Of a stretch of 40,750 nucleotides of DNA, positions 1 through 9,015 are shown one piece after another. A program made the translations under genes and the position numbers. The notes below the pieces were generated by a model that searched no databases, was not told the DNA's origin, and saw only the letters and a program-made list of their open reading frames with translations. The stretch comes from JBBDXA01 sp040902585. Its GTDB lineage: Bacteria; Planctomycetota; Phycisphaerae; Phycisphaerales; Phycisphaeraceae. The stretch's first letter is position 1, and each line of letters starts with the position of its first letter. The stretch spans positions 1-40,750 of the forward strand of contig JBBDXA010000070.1 in NCBI GenBank assembly GCA_040902585.1, read 5' to 3'.

Positions 1-1
1 C

Positions 2-2578
2 GGCGCGATCCTCGAGCGGATCATCGTCCTTCAGCCGCGCAGGCTGGCGACGCGCATGGTGGCCAGCCGCGTGGCCTTTGAAATGAAATCGCCTGTCGGT
101 GAAACGGTGGGCTTCCAGACGCGTCACGAAAGCAGAGTCTCGAAACAATCGCGCATCATCTTCATGACGGAAGGTTTGTTCCTCCGCTGGATGCAGAACA
201 ACCCGCTCTTGCCGGGCGTCGGAGCGGTGGTGCTCGATGAGTTTCACGAGCGCAGCCTCGCCGCGGACATGACGCTGGGTCTCGTCCGGCTGCTTCAGGA
301 ATCGAAACGGCGCGATCTGAAACTCATCGTGATGTCCGCAACGCTCAATGCGGACGCTCTCGCCGTGTTTCTCGCCTGCCCGGTGGTCGAAGCGAAGGGG
401 CGGATGTTCCCGGTGGAGGTTTCCTATTTGAAGGCACGCAGCATGAAGCCCGTGTGGGAACAGGCGGCTGAGGCGGTGGCGGCCGTCATCGATGGCGTCT
501 CGAAGGCTGGGCGCGAGCGTGAAGACGCAAGCGTGAAAGACGACATCCTCGTCTTTCAGGCGGGGGCTTACGAGATCAATCGCACCATCGATGGGTGTCG
601 CAAGGCGGTGCGTTCATCGCAGCGCATCGAGTATTTTCCTTTGCACGGATCGCTCTCGCCGCGCGAACAGGACGCCGCCGTGGAGCCGCGCAGCGACTGC
701 CGCAAGGTGATCGTCTCCACCAACATCGCCGAGACTTCCATCACCATCGACGGCGTGCGTCACGTGATCGACACCGGCTTCGCGAAGGTGCATCGTTACG
801 ATGCCCGCCGCGGTCTGAATGTGCTGCTGGCCGAGCCGATCAGTCAGGCGTCCGCCGAGCAGCGCGCCGGCCGCGCCGGGCGCACCGCGCCGGGCACCGC
901 GATGCGTCTGTGGACACAGGGCGATCACGTCGGCCGGGCCAAGCATGATGATCCTGAAATACGCCGGCTCGATCTCTCCGAGTGCATCCTGCAACTGAAG
1001 GCGATGGGCGCGGGGGATGTACGAATGTTTCCCTGGCTCGATCAGCCGGATGAAAAGGATGCGGCTCGCGGCGAAGCATTGTTGTTGGCCTTGCACGCCT
1101 TGTCTTACTCCCCTCCCTCCACCGGGGGACAGGGAGGGGCAGGGGGAGGGTCGAGCGAACGATCCGATGAGGCTTCCATCGCTCATGTTGAGTTCACGAA
1201 TGCAGCGAACCCGACCCTCCCCCAGCCCCTCCCTAAAAGGGAGGGGAGTCAATCGCTCACGCCGCTCGGCCGGCACATGGCTGAGTACCCGCTGCACCCG
1301 CGCCTGTCGCGCATGATGCTCGAAGCGATGGCTCAAGGCTGCGTTCAGCGCGCGGCCTTGTGGGCCGCGCTCATCAGTGAGCGATCCATCCTCACCGGTC
1401 AGCCGCCCGCGGAGTATGTGAACACCGGCGATGACGCCACGCAGTCTGACCTGGCCGTGATGGATCGCCTCTTCGAATCCGCAGCTCGCAGTGATTTCAA
1501 CCCGCGCGACTGCGATCGCCTTCATCTCAACGCGCAGGCCTGCCGCGAAGTCGATCGCACCCGCCGCCAGCTCGAACACATCGCCAAGGAGCACGAGGGC
1601 CAAGGTCCGGGGGCCAAGGGCCAGGGGAGGGGAGGGGGAGCGACCGTCGCTCTAATCAAGTGTCTACTCACCGCCTTCCCCGATCACATCGCCTTTCGCC
1701 CCGATGAACATCGCCTCGACTGCCGCATGATCGGCCGCAAGAAGGTCGTGCTCGATAAATCGAGCGTCGCCGGGCGTCCTGGTCTGCTTCTGGCGCTTGA
1801 AATCCGCGAGACCGGCGCGGGTGATAGCGTCCGCACCACCATCTCCATCGTCAGCGAGATCGAACCCGCCTGGCTCGAAGAGGTGCATCCGGATCGCATC
1901 GAACTGCGCGACGAGCTGACGTGGAACGCCGCGACACAGGCGGTCGAACAGACCGAGACGCACGCCTTTGATGGCCTCGTGTTTTTCACCAAGGGCCGGA
2001 CGCAGGTCGATCCCGCGGGTGCTGAGCCGTTGCTCGTCGAGCAGATCATTCAGGGCAACATCAAGCTCCAAGGCTGGGATGAAAAGGTGGAGCAATGGAT
2101 CACGCGCGTGCGCTGCGTGGCGGCCTGGCTGCCTGAGAAGAAGTTGATCACGTACGACGAGGAGGATCGCCGGGTGATTCTGCATGAGATCGTCGCCGGT
2201 CCGCCTGCGGCGGTGCGCGCGAGTCAGCTTCGCGAGCGGCCTTGTCTTGAAGCGGTGATGAACGCCTTGTCATGGGACGAGCAGCAGCTCATTCGCCAGA
2301 TGGCACCCGAGTCGATCAAGCTGCCGCGAGGCTGGGGCATGAAGATCGAATACAGCGAAGGTGCTGCCCCGCGCGGCCGAGCGAAGATTCAAGACCTTTA
2401 CGATCTCGACCAGACGCCGCGCGTCGCCGCCGGTCGCGTGTCGGTGCTGCTGGAGATTCTCGCGCCCAACCACAGGCCCGTGCAGGTGACGGAGGACCTC
2501 GCCAGCTTCTGGAAGAATCAGTATCCGCAGATCAAGCCTGCCCTCTCGCGAAAATATCCGCGGCATGAGTGGCGGTGA
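2..2578 (+). CDS. hrpB: ATP-dependent DEAH-box helicase HrpB (5' end outside window)
   Basis: The reading frame is open from the window edge, so the N-terminus, including the Walker A motif, is missing; about 45 residues are probably lost. The first visible segment, VLQPRRLATRMVA, is motif Ia. Further helicase motifs follow: DEFHERSL (motif II), MSATLNAD (III), STNIAETSITIDG (V) and QRAGRAGRTAPG (VI). The C-terminus ends SRKYPRHEWR, as in the HrpB family rather than the longer HrpA. HrpB proteins are cytoplasmic DExH NTPases related to RNA helicases; their substrate is poorly defined. The visible 858 residues exceed the usual length of about 800-830, and two in-frame low-complexity inserts (positions 1107-1249 and 1597-1640) account for the excess. 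The stop codon is 23 bp before the preferred start of the next gene on the same strand, so co-transcription is likely. Family assignment is firm; function is by homology. Confidence 0.93.
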   Translation, partial: GAILERIIVLQPRRLATRMVASRVAFEMKSPVGETVGFQTRHESRVSKQSRIIFMTEGLFLRWMQNNPLLPGVGAVVLDEFHERSLAADMTLGLVRLLQESKRRDLKLIVMSATLNADALAVFLACPVVEAKGRMFPVEVSYLKARSMKPVWEQAAEAVAAVIDGVSKAGREREDASVKDDILVFQAGAYEINRTIDGCRKAVRSSQRIEYFPLHGSLSPREQDAAVEPRSDCRKVIVSTNIAETSITIDGVRHVIDTGFAKVHRYDARRGLNVLLAEPISQASAEQRAGRAGRTAPGTAMRLWTQGDHVGRAKHDDPEIRRLDLSECILQLKAMGAGDVRMFPWLDQPDEKDAARGEALLLALHALSYSPPSTGGQGGAGGGSSERSDEASIAHVEFTNAANPTLPQPLPKREGSQSLTPLGRHMAEYPLHPRLSRMMLEAMAQGCVQRAALWAALISERSILTGQPPAEYVNTGDDATQSDLAVMDRLFESAARSDFNPRDCDRLHLNAQACREVDRTRRQLEHIAKEHEGQGPGAKGQGRGGGATVALIKCLLTAFPDHIAFRPDEHRLDCRMIGRKKVVLDKSSVAGRPGLLLALEIRETGAGDSVRTTISIVSEIEPAWLEEVHPDRIELRDELTWNAATQAVEQTETHAFDGLVFFTKGRTQVDPAGAEPLLVEQIIQGNIKLQGWDEKVEQWITRVRCVAAWLPEKKLITYDEEDRRVILHEIVAGPPAAVRASQLRERPCLEAVMNALSWDEQQLIRQMAPESIKLPRGWGMKIEYSEGAAPRGRAKIQDLYDLDQTPRVAAGRVSVLLEILAPNHRPVQVTEDLASFWKNQYPQIKPALSRKYPRHEWR
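1107..1249. repeat. In-frame GC-rich palindromic repeat pair inside hrpB
   Basis: Two copies of a GC-rich element face each other within the hrpB coding sequence. The left copy (1107-1153) reads ACTCCCCTCCCT, a 12-bp spacer, then AGGGAGGGGC and GGGGGAGGGTCG. The right copy (1212-1249) is nearly its exact reverse complement, with a shorter internal spacer. Each copy is itself palindromic, so both nested and long hairpins could form. No stop codon arises; the region is translated as a Gly/Pro/Ser-rich stretch just before the conserved LTPLGRHMAEYP segment. The spacer ACCGGGGGACAGGGA recurs at 5425-5470 in the next gene. Confidence 0.85.
1597..1640. repeat. In-frame period-7 GGCCAAG-type array inside hrpB
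   Basis: A short array of degenerate heptamers (GGCCAAG, GTCCGGG, GGCCAAG, GGCCAGG) followed by GGGGAGGGG interrupts hrpB after residues IAKEHE. It is read as GQGPGAKGQGRGGG. The array on the opposite strand of hemW at 35339-35366 uses the same heptamer family and is read as GQGPGARGQ, so the two inserts look related. Confidence 0.75.
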
Positions 2579-2600
2579 CGCTCGTGGTAGAGTGCGGGTG

Positions 2601-5600
2601 ATGGAAGAAAGCCCAAGCCAACCTGAACACGCTGCGCCCCATATTCAGGCCCAGGCGGCGCCTCTTCAAGAGGCCCCGCCGGTCCCCGCGGTCCCGCCTG
2701 AGCCCCAGACCCTCGTCGCGATCCACGTCGACTACGATGCCCGCGTCAACTACGCCCTTCAGCGCAACGATGTCCCCATCGTCAAACTCCTGCGCATCGA
2801 GAACCTCGACTGGAACGATCTGAACGATCTGACCGTGCGCGTCACCATCGACACCGAACTCGCCCAGCCCTGGGAACGCCCCATCGCTCGCCTCGCGTCC
2901 TTTGGCACCTTCAACATCGACACCATTGCGCTCCTGCTCGATGCCACCATCCTCGCGCATCAGGCTGAGCGCGCCGTGGCGCATCTGGAAGTGGAAGTCA
3001 TCGCCGCCGGCAAACGCATCGGCCACACTCGCCACCCCATCGAAGTGCTCGCCTACAACGAGTGGGCAGGCCTCGCCTCGTTGCCTGAAAATCTCGCCGC
3101 GTTCGTCATGCCCAATCACCCGGCCATCGACCGCGTCCTCGCCGCCGCCGTCGAACATCTGCGCAGGACCACCGGCGATCCGACTATCGACGGCTACCAG
3201 TCGCGCGACGTGTCCCGTGTGAAGAGTTTCGTCGAAGCCATCTATCACGCCCTCTGCAACGTCGGCATCGCCTACGTCAACCCGCCCGCGCGTTTCGAAA
3301 TGGAAGGGCAGAAGATTCGCTCGCCGGATCAGACGCTCGAACATCGCATGGGCGCGTGTCTGGATCTTTCCGTGCTTGCCGCTGCGTGCTTCGAACAGGC
3401 CGGGCTGCATCCGTTGATCGTCCTCGTGAAGGATCACGCGTTCGTCGGCGTATGGACCAGCGACGATTCCTTCCCCGAGCCTTGCGTCGATGATGTGCTC
3501 CGCTTTTCCAAGCGCATCGAACTGGGCGAGATCATCGCGCTCGAGGCGGTGGGCATCACCACGCAGCCGGCGATTTCCTTTGAGGAAGCGGAAGCAAGGG
3601 CAGCCGAGCACCTGGAGAAAAAGGGCTTTCACTGCGCGATTGATATTCGCTGTGCGCGGAAGATGCGGATTCGCCCGCTGCCGATGCGCGTGACGAAGGG
3701 GACATTCGAAGTGGTCGAGGAAGGTGAGGCCAAACTCCCACAGACTTCCGCCGCGCACCAGGAAACACCGCACGCCTCCGCCCTCACCCCATCCCTCTCC
3801 CATCCCCCGGCTGCAGAGCCCGAGCCGGACGAACCGCCCAACGTTCGCCTCGAACGCTGGAAGCGTAAGCTGCTCGATCTCTCCGCGCGCAATCGCCTGA
3901 TCAACTTCCGCGAATCGAAAAAATCCATCGCGCTGCTCTGTCCTGACCTGCCCGCGCTGGAAGATTCTCTCTCCACCGGCCTGGCCTTTTCGATTCACCC
4001 GCGCCCCAAGCTGATGGACGAAAGCCCGCGCGATCTCGACTCACACAAGCAGCGCACCGGCGAAGACGCTCTCGAACAATACCTGCGCGATGAACTGGCT
4101 GTGCGCCGCCTCTTCACCTCGCTCACGGAGAACGATCTTCAAAACAGGCTCGTCGATATCTTCCGCGCCGCCCGCTTGAGTTACGAAGAGTCTGGCGCCA
4201 ACACGCTGTACCTGGCGATTGGTTTCCTCGAGTGGTACGAGTCGAAAGATAAAGACGCTCAGCCGCGCCGGGCTCCGATCCTGCTCATCCCGCTTTCGAT
4301 GGACCGCAAGTCCGCGCGTGAAGGGTTTACGGTTTCACTCGCCGACGAAGAGCCGCGCATCAATGTCACGCTGCTGGAGAAACTCAAGGTCGAGTTCGGC
4401 ATTGACACCACAGGCCTCGACGAAGCCATCGAAGACGAGCATGGCCTGGACGTGCCGCAGATCATGCAACGCTTCAAGAAGGCGGTTCGCGACATCGACC
4501 GCTGGCAGGTGATCGATGAAGCGCACCTGGGCCTGTTCAGCTTCAACAAATTTCTCATGTGGCTCGATCTTCAGGACCGTTCACAGGCCCTGATGCGCAG
4601 CCCGGTGGTCAGGCATCTGGTCGAGCGCGGCTCACCGGCCCTGTCCGATGCCCCGGCCTTTCCCGATCCGAAAACACTCGACGAAACGCATCTGCCGCTG
4701 GACACGTATTGCCCGCTGGATGCGGATTCCTCGCAGCTTGCCGCCGTCTTCGCCGCGGCTGATGGTCACAGCTTCGTCCTCGAAGGCCCGCCGGGCACGG
4801 GTAAATCGCAGACCATCACCAACCTCATTTCGCAGTGCCTCGCCGCAGGCAAACGCGTGTTGTTCGTTGCGGAAAAGATGGCGGCGCTCAGCGTGGTGAA
4901 GAAGCGACTGGAGCGCGTGGGCCTCGGGCCGTTTTGCCTAGAACTGCATTCGAACAAGGCCAGCAAGCGCGAGGTGCTGGACCAACTCGGCGAGGCGCTG
5001 AATGTGAGCCGGTCCGCATCGCCTTCGGGTTGGCCGCGACATGCGGAGGAGCTGAAGGCGTCGCGCAGCGAGTTGAATGCGTTCGTCAATGAGCTGCATC
5101 AAGTGCGCGGAAGCGGGCACAGCGTGTATCAGGCGACCGCCAGGCTCATCGGCCTGCGCGAGACGCCGCGGGTTCGCTTCGATCCGGAGTGGGTGAAGGC
5201 GATGGATGCGGCGAAGCTGCAAGAGGCGCGCGAGCGTCTCGATCAGCTTGCGACCGCGGCTGGCGCGGTGGGCGATCCGGTGTTGCATCCTTACTTTGCC
5301 GTCGAGCGCACGGAGTGGGCGACGACTTTGCCGGAGCAGGTGATGCAGGCTGGTGCGGCCATTCAAAAGGCATCGCTATCGCTTGAGAAATCAGCAAACG
5401 CTGCGATGCGCGAGATGGGTCTGGCCCCCTCTCCCGACACCGGGGGACAGGGAGAGGGCCGGGGTGAGGGTGAAGACGAACGAACAACTGAAGGCAACGA
5501 TTCAGCCGAGGTCAAACGCACTTCACCCGATGCCGGTGCCGTTACCCTTTCCCGCGCCGGCCTGAACTGGTTGCACGACTTTGCATCGATGCTTCTCGAA

Positions 5601-8600
5601 CCCGCGCGGCCAACCGAAGCCCTGCTCACCGACCCCAACTGGCCCGAGCTTCGCAAGTCGCTCCTCGCCTTGATCGCCCGCGGCAGGCAGCGAGATGCGA
5701 TGCGGAAGGATCTCTTCACACGCTATCGCGACACGCTCCTTGCGCTGAATATCGAAGAACTGCTCGCCAAGTTCCGTGCCGGGCAGTCCGGCTTCTTCTT
5801 CACCGCCTGGCTCCGCCGACGCAGTGTGCAGAAGGCGGTGAAGCCCTTCGCGATTCAAGGCATTCCAGCGACGGAGAGATTCATCGCTGATCTGGAACTC
5901 GCCATCAAGCTGCGCGGTGAGAACCAGGCGATTGCGTCGAACGAGCAGGCTTCGCGCGCGTTTGGTTCATCGTGGAACAGCGGCGAGCCGGAGTGGTCCG
6001 CGTTGGAAGCGATGATCGACTGGGCGGATCGTTTCCGCGCCCTGCGCATGAAGGCCGGGGCGCGGGACTTTGATCCAGCTTCACTGCGAGCGCGGGTGAT
6101 CGCTTTGTGTGTCGCCGAGCGTGACTACTGCGCGCCTGAGGCGCCGGTGGGCAAGAGTCTTGCCGGTCTCAAGTCTGCGATGGCCGACTTAGTGCAATCA
6201 CGCAAGAGCATCACGACACTGCTGAAGCTCAACGAAGAACGCGCCTGGGGCACGGAGCAGGCTCACGAGTTTCTGCCTCGCCTTCGTCAGACGGTCCAGC
6301 GCTTAAGTGATCACACGCGCTCGCTGCCGGACTGGTGCTACTGGCGGCGAACGCGCGATGCCGTCGCCGTCGCCGGACTCGAACCCTTGCTTTTGGCCTA
6401 TGAAACAGGCGAAATCCGCGGGGTGCCCTTCGCGCAGGTCTTCGAGCGATCTTTTCAGCAGCAGTGGCTCAGCGACGTGACCGATGCGACGCCGATGCTT
6501 CGCCAGTTCAACAGCCGGGAACAGGAGCGACGCATCGCGCGGTTCAGCAAGCTGGATCAGGACGGGCTGAATCTCGTAACGCTGTCGCTGCGTGCGAAGC
6601 TTGGCGAACAGGTGCCGCGGGCGGCGGGACAGGCATCGGACTCCTCCGAGGTCGGCATCCTGCAAAGGCAGCTCAAGCTCCAGCGCCGCCACATGCCTTT
6701 GCGCAAGCTGATTCAGAGGTTGCCGAACCTGTTGCCGCGTCTGAAGCCGTGTCTCTTGATGAGTCCGCTGTCGGTGGCGCAGTATCTAGATGCGGAGTTT
6801 CCGCCGTTCGATGTGATCGTGTTCGATGAAGCGTCGCAGATTCCCGTGTGGGATGCCGTCGGCGCAATCGCCCGCGGCAGGCAGGTCATCATCGTCGGCG
6901 ACTCGAAGCAGCTTCCGCCCACGACTTTCTTCATGAAGGCCGACAACGAAGACGATGTGCCCGATGAGGATGACTTTGAAGAGCTCGAAAGCGTGCTGGA
7001 TGAATGCACCGCATCCGGCCTGCCTTCGATGTATCTCCTGTGGCATTACCGCAGCCGGCACGAGAGCCTGATCGCGTTCAGCAATTACCACTACTACGGC
7101 AACCGCTTGCAGACCTTCCCCTCGCCGCAGGAACGCAGCGCGACGCAGGGCGTCTCGCTGCGCTACATCGATAGCGCGGTGTACGACCGCGGCAACACGC
7201 GCACCAACAGGGCGGAGGCGGAGGCGATTGTCAGCGAGATTGTGGCGCGGCTGATAGCTGTGAGTGAGCGTGAAGACGCAATCGCTGCCAAGAGCATCGG
7301 CGTCGTCACCTTCAGTATTCCTCAGCAGGCGCTCATCGAAGACATGCTCGATGCCGAGCGGCGAAAACACCCTGAAATCGATGTGTTTTTCGGCGACACA
7401 GTGCCGGAGCCGGTGTTCGTGAAGAACCTGGAAAACGTGCAGGGCGATGAACGCGACATCATCCTTTTCAGCGTCTGTTACGGGCCTGATAAGGATGGAC
7501 GCGTGTCGATGGGGTTTGGCCCGCTCAACCGTCCCGGCGGCGAGCGCCGGCTGAACGTCGCCATCACCCGGGCCCGCGAACAGGTAATTCTTTTTTCTCC
7601 GCTTCGCGCTGATCAGATCGATCTTGCCCGCACGCAGTCCGTCGCGGTGAAGCACTTGAAAGGATTTCTTGACTACGCCGAGCGTGGTCCCGGCGCGATT
7701 GCCGAGGCAGTGACGCTCAAGAAGCGCGACGCGCTGGATGACGCCTTTGAGAAGGCGATCGCGGCGCAGCTCATCGAGCGCGGCTGGCAGGTCGAGACGC
7801 ACGTCGGCTGCTCGAGCTTCCGCATCGACCTGGCGGTGAAGGATCCGGATCATGCGGATGAATACTTGATCGGAATCCTTTGCGATGGGCCGTTCTATGC
7901 CGCGGCCGCGACGGCGCGCGATCGTGATCGCAGCAGGGCGGGCGTGCTGGAGCACCTGGGCTGGCGGCTGCATCGCGTGTGGTCGAGTGACTGGTGGCTG
8001 GACCCGCAGCGTGAGCTGGGGCGCATCGAAGAGGCGCTCGGGGCGGCGAAGAAGGCGGTGATGGCGCGCGAGGCGGAGGCGGCAGCGGCGCGCGAGGCGG
8101 GTGCGAGCGCGAAGGCGCAAGCGGAGGACGGAGACGCGAAGGCGGAAGTGATCGCATCTCCGCTCGCGTTGGCGGTTGAAGCGTTGGCGCAAGCGAGGAT
8201 GGAGATTGAAGAGGTTGATGAACCTGATGCGCCGCCGGGGATGTCGGTGTACATGCCTGTGCTGTGCGATAAGCCGCGCGGGGAGCCTGAGGCGTTTTAT
8301 GAATCGAAGTCGCGCAGGGCGGTGCGCGATCTGGTGCTGCGCGTGGTGAAGCGGGAGGGACCGATTCAGATGGAGATGCTGGTGAAACGGGTGATTGCCT
8401 TTTGGGGTTTCACGCGGATCACGAGTCGGGCGCAGGGGCATGTGGAGGAGATCATCGCGGTGTTGCCGCCGACGGAAAGGCCGAAGGTGGAGGGCGGGAT
8501 TGTGTGGAGCGTGACGCAGGATGTGGCGACGTATGACGGCTGGCGGGTGCCCGGCGACGATGGCGAGTCGCGCCGGGCGGAGGAGATTCCGGCAATCGAG

Positions 8601-8801
8601 TACGCCAACGCCGCGCGGAACGTGCTGGAGCAGCAGATCGGCCTCCCGATGGTGGACCTGGTGCGTGAGACGGCGAAAGTGTTCGGCTTTTCGCGAATGA
8701 CGAGCAAGGTGCAGCCTGCGGTGGAGGCGGGCATCGCGCTGCTGGTTGAGCGCGGCGGATGCGTGCAGCAGGGGGGTGTGGTGACGTTGCCGCGGGAGTG
8801 A
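2601..8801 (+). CDS. Giant DUF4011 SF1 helicase with N-terminal transglutaminase-like region, Vsr-like nuclease and DUF3320
   Basis: This 2066-residue protein reads as several modules. Around residues 205-290 there is a transglutaminase/cysteine-peptidase-like stretch with GACLDLSVLAAACF (Cys253) and VKDHAFVGVW (His279). DUF4011 begins near VRLERWKRKLLDLSARNRLI (about 413). An SF1 helicase core follows: GPPGTGKSQTI (about 729), FDEASQIP (about 1409), a QGDERDIILF segment, and VAITRAR (about 1653-1659). A Vsr/MTES_1575-like nuclease has FRIDLAV (Asp1743) and CDG (1761-1763). A DUF3320-like C-terminus ends the protein. Helicase-nuclease proteins of this COG1112-like class are frequent in defence islands, but no partner defence gene is visible here. 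ATG 2601 is preferred; an in-frame ATG at 2565 would overlap hrpB. An in-frame repeat at 5425-5470 sits in the helicase insertion region. Domain calls are strong; a defence role is inference. Confidence 0.9.
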   Translation: MEESPSQPEHAAPHIQAQAAPLQEAPPVPAVPPEPQTLVAIHVDYDARVNYALQRNDVPIVKLLRIENLDWNDLNDLTVRVTIDTELAQPWERPIARLASFGTFNIDTIALLLDATILAHQAERAVAHLEVEVIAAGKRIGHTRHPIEVLAYNEWAGLASLPENLAAFVMPNHPAIDRVLAAAVEHLRRTTGDPTIDGYQSRDVSRVKSFVEAIYHALCNVGIAYVNPPARFEMEGQKIRSPDQTLEHRMGACLDLSVLAAACFEQAGLHPLIVLVKDHAFVGVWTSDDSFPEPCVDDVLRFSKRIELGEIIALEAVGITTQPAISFEEAEARAAEHLEKKGFHCAIDIRCARKMRIRPLPMRVTKGTFEVVEEGEAKLPQTSAAHQETPHASALTPSLSHPPAAEPEPDEPPNVRLERWKRKLLDLSARNRLINFRESKKSIALLCPDLPALEDSLSTGLAFSIHPRPKLMDESPRDLDSHKQRTGEDALEQYLRDELAVRRLFTSLTENDLQNRLVDIFRAARLSYEESGANTLYLAIGFLEWYESKDKDAQPRRAPILLIPLSMDRKSAREGFTVSLADEEPRINVTLLEKLKVEFGIDTTGLDEAIEDEHGLDVPQIMQRFKKAVRDIDRWQVIDEAHLGLFSFNKFLMWLDLQDRSQALMRSPVVRHLVERGSPALSDAPAFPDPKTLDETHLPLDTYCPLDADSSQLAAVFAAADGHSFVLEGPPGTGKSQTITNLISQCLAAGKRVLFVAEKMAALSVVKKRLERVGLGPFCLELHSNKASKREVLDQLGEALNVSRSASPSGWPRHAEELKASRSELNAFVNELHQVRGSGHSVYQATARLIGLRETPRVRFDPEWVKAMDAAKLQEARERLDQLATAAGAVGDPVLHPYFAVERTEWATTLPEQVMQAGAAIQKASLSLEKSANAAMREMGLAPSPDTGGQGEGRGEGEDERTTEGNDSAEVKRTSPDAGAVTLSRAGLNWLHDFASMLLEPARPTEALLTDPNWPELRKSLLALIARGRQRDAMRKDLFTRYRDTLLALNIEELLAKFRAGQSGFFFTAWLRRRSVQKAVKPFAIQGIPATERFIADLELAIKLRGENQAIASNEQASRAFGSSWNSGEPEWSALEAMIDWADRFRALRMKAGARDFDPASLRARVIALCVAERDYCAPEAPVGKSLAGLKSAMADLVQSRKSITTLLKLNEERAWGTEQAHEFLPRLRQTVQRLSDHTRSLPDWCYWRRTRDAVAVAGLEPLLLAYETGEIRGVPFAQVFERSFQQQWLSDVTDATPMLRQFNSREQERRIARFSKLDQDGLNLVTLSLRAKLGEQVPRAAGQASDSSEVGILQRQLKLQRRHMPLRKLIQRLPNLLPRLKPCLLMSPLSVAQYLDAEFPPFDVIVFDEASQIPVWDAVGAIARGRQVIIVGDSKQLPPTTFFMKADNEDDVPDEDDFEELESVLDECTASGLPSMYLLWHYRSRHESLIAFSNYHYYGNRLQTFPSPQERSATQGVSLRYIDSAVYDRGNTRTNRAEAEAIVSEIVARLIAVSEREDAIAAKSIGVVTFSIPQQALIEDMLDAERRKHPEIDVFFGDTVPEPVFVKNLENVQGDERDIILFSVCYGPDKDGRVSMGFGPLNRPGGERRLNVAITRAREQVILFSPLRADQIDLARTQSVAVKHLKGFLDYAERGPGAIAEAVTLKKRDALDDAFEKAIAAQLIERGWQVETHVGCSSFRIDLAVKDPDHADEYLIGILCDGPFYAAAATARDRDRSRAGVLEHLGWRLHRVWSSDWWLDPQRELGRIEEALGAAKKAVMAREAEAAAAREAGASAKAQAEDGDAKAEVIASPLALAVEALAQARMEIEEVDEPDAPPGMSVYMPVLCDKPRGEPEAFYESKSRRAVRDLVLRVVKREGPIQMEMLVKRVIAFWGFTRITSRAQGHVEEIIAVLPPTERPKVEGGIVWSVTQDVATYDGWRVPGDDGESRRAEEIPAIEYANAARNVLEQQIGLPMVDLVRETAKVFGFSRMTSKVQPAVEAGIALLVERGGCVQQGGVVTLPRE
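5425..5470. repeat. In-frame GC-rich palindromic element inside the giant helicase gene
   Basis: The segment reads CCCCTCTCCC, then GACACCGGGGGACA, then GGGAGAGGGCC and GGGGTGAGGG. It has the same plan and the same ACCGGGGGACAGGGA core as the left copy in hrpB at 1107-1153. It is translated as PSPDTGGQGEGRGEGE between predicted helical segments. Only one copy is present, with no facing partner nearby. Confidence 0.75.
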
Positions 8802-8803
8802 AT

Positions 8804-8900
8804 CTCACGCAAAGGCGCAAAGATCGCAAAGAGAGCGGGAGGTTTGAGCTTGTTTGGATTGGGAAACGTTGCGGGCTTTGCGCCTTTGCGAGAGCTTTTT
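8804..8900. repeat. CGCAAAG-unit hairpin repeat, possible terminator
   Basis: Directly after the helicase stop codon, the left arm (8808-8822, CGCAAAGGCGCAAAG) is perfectly complementary to the right arm (8876-8890). A degenerate third unit, CGCAAAGA, follows the left arm. GAGCTTTTT comes right after the right arm, so the structure could end transcription of the helicase gene on the + strand. The loop is 53 nt. This belongs to the class of short-unit inverted arrays found across the window. Confidence 0.7.
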
Positions 8901-9015
8901 GTCTGGATCGGGTTTGATGTGACGATCTGTTGATTATGATGGAGGGTGCAGTGTGGTGCGGAGGTCTGGGTCGTTCGTTGCTAAGCCGCAAGCGGCTGGA
9001 AACGTGGAGACGCGC

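Noticed and set aside
2532..3998. 488-residue open frame on the - strand opposite the giant helicase gene
   Set aside because: It has no recognisable motifs, and the + strand carries an unambiguous multi-domain protein. High GC content gives long antisense frames throughout this window (for example also 6786-8441).
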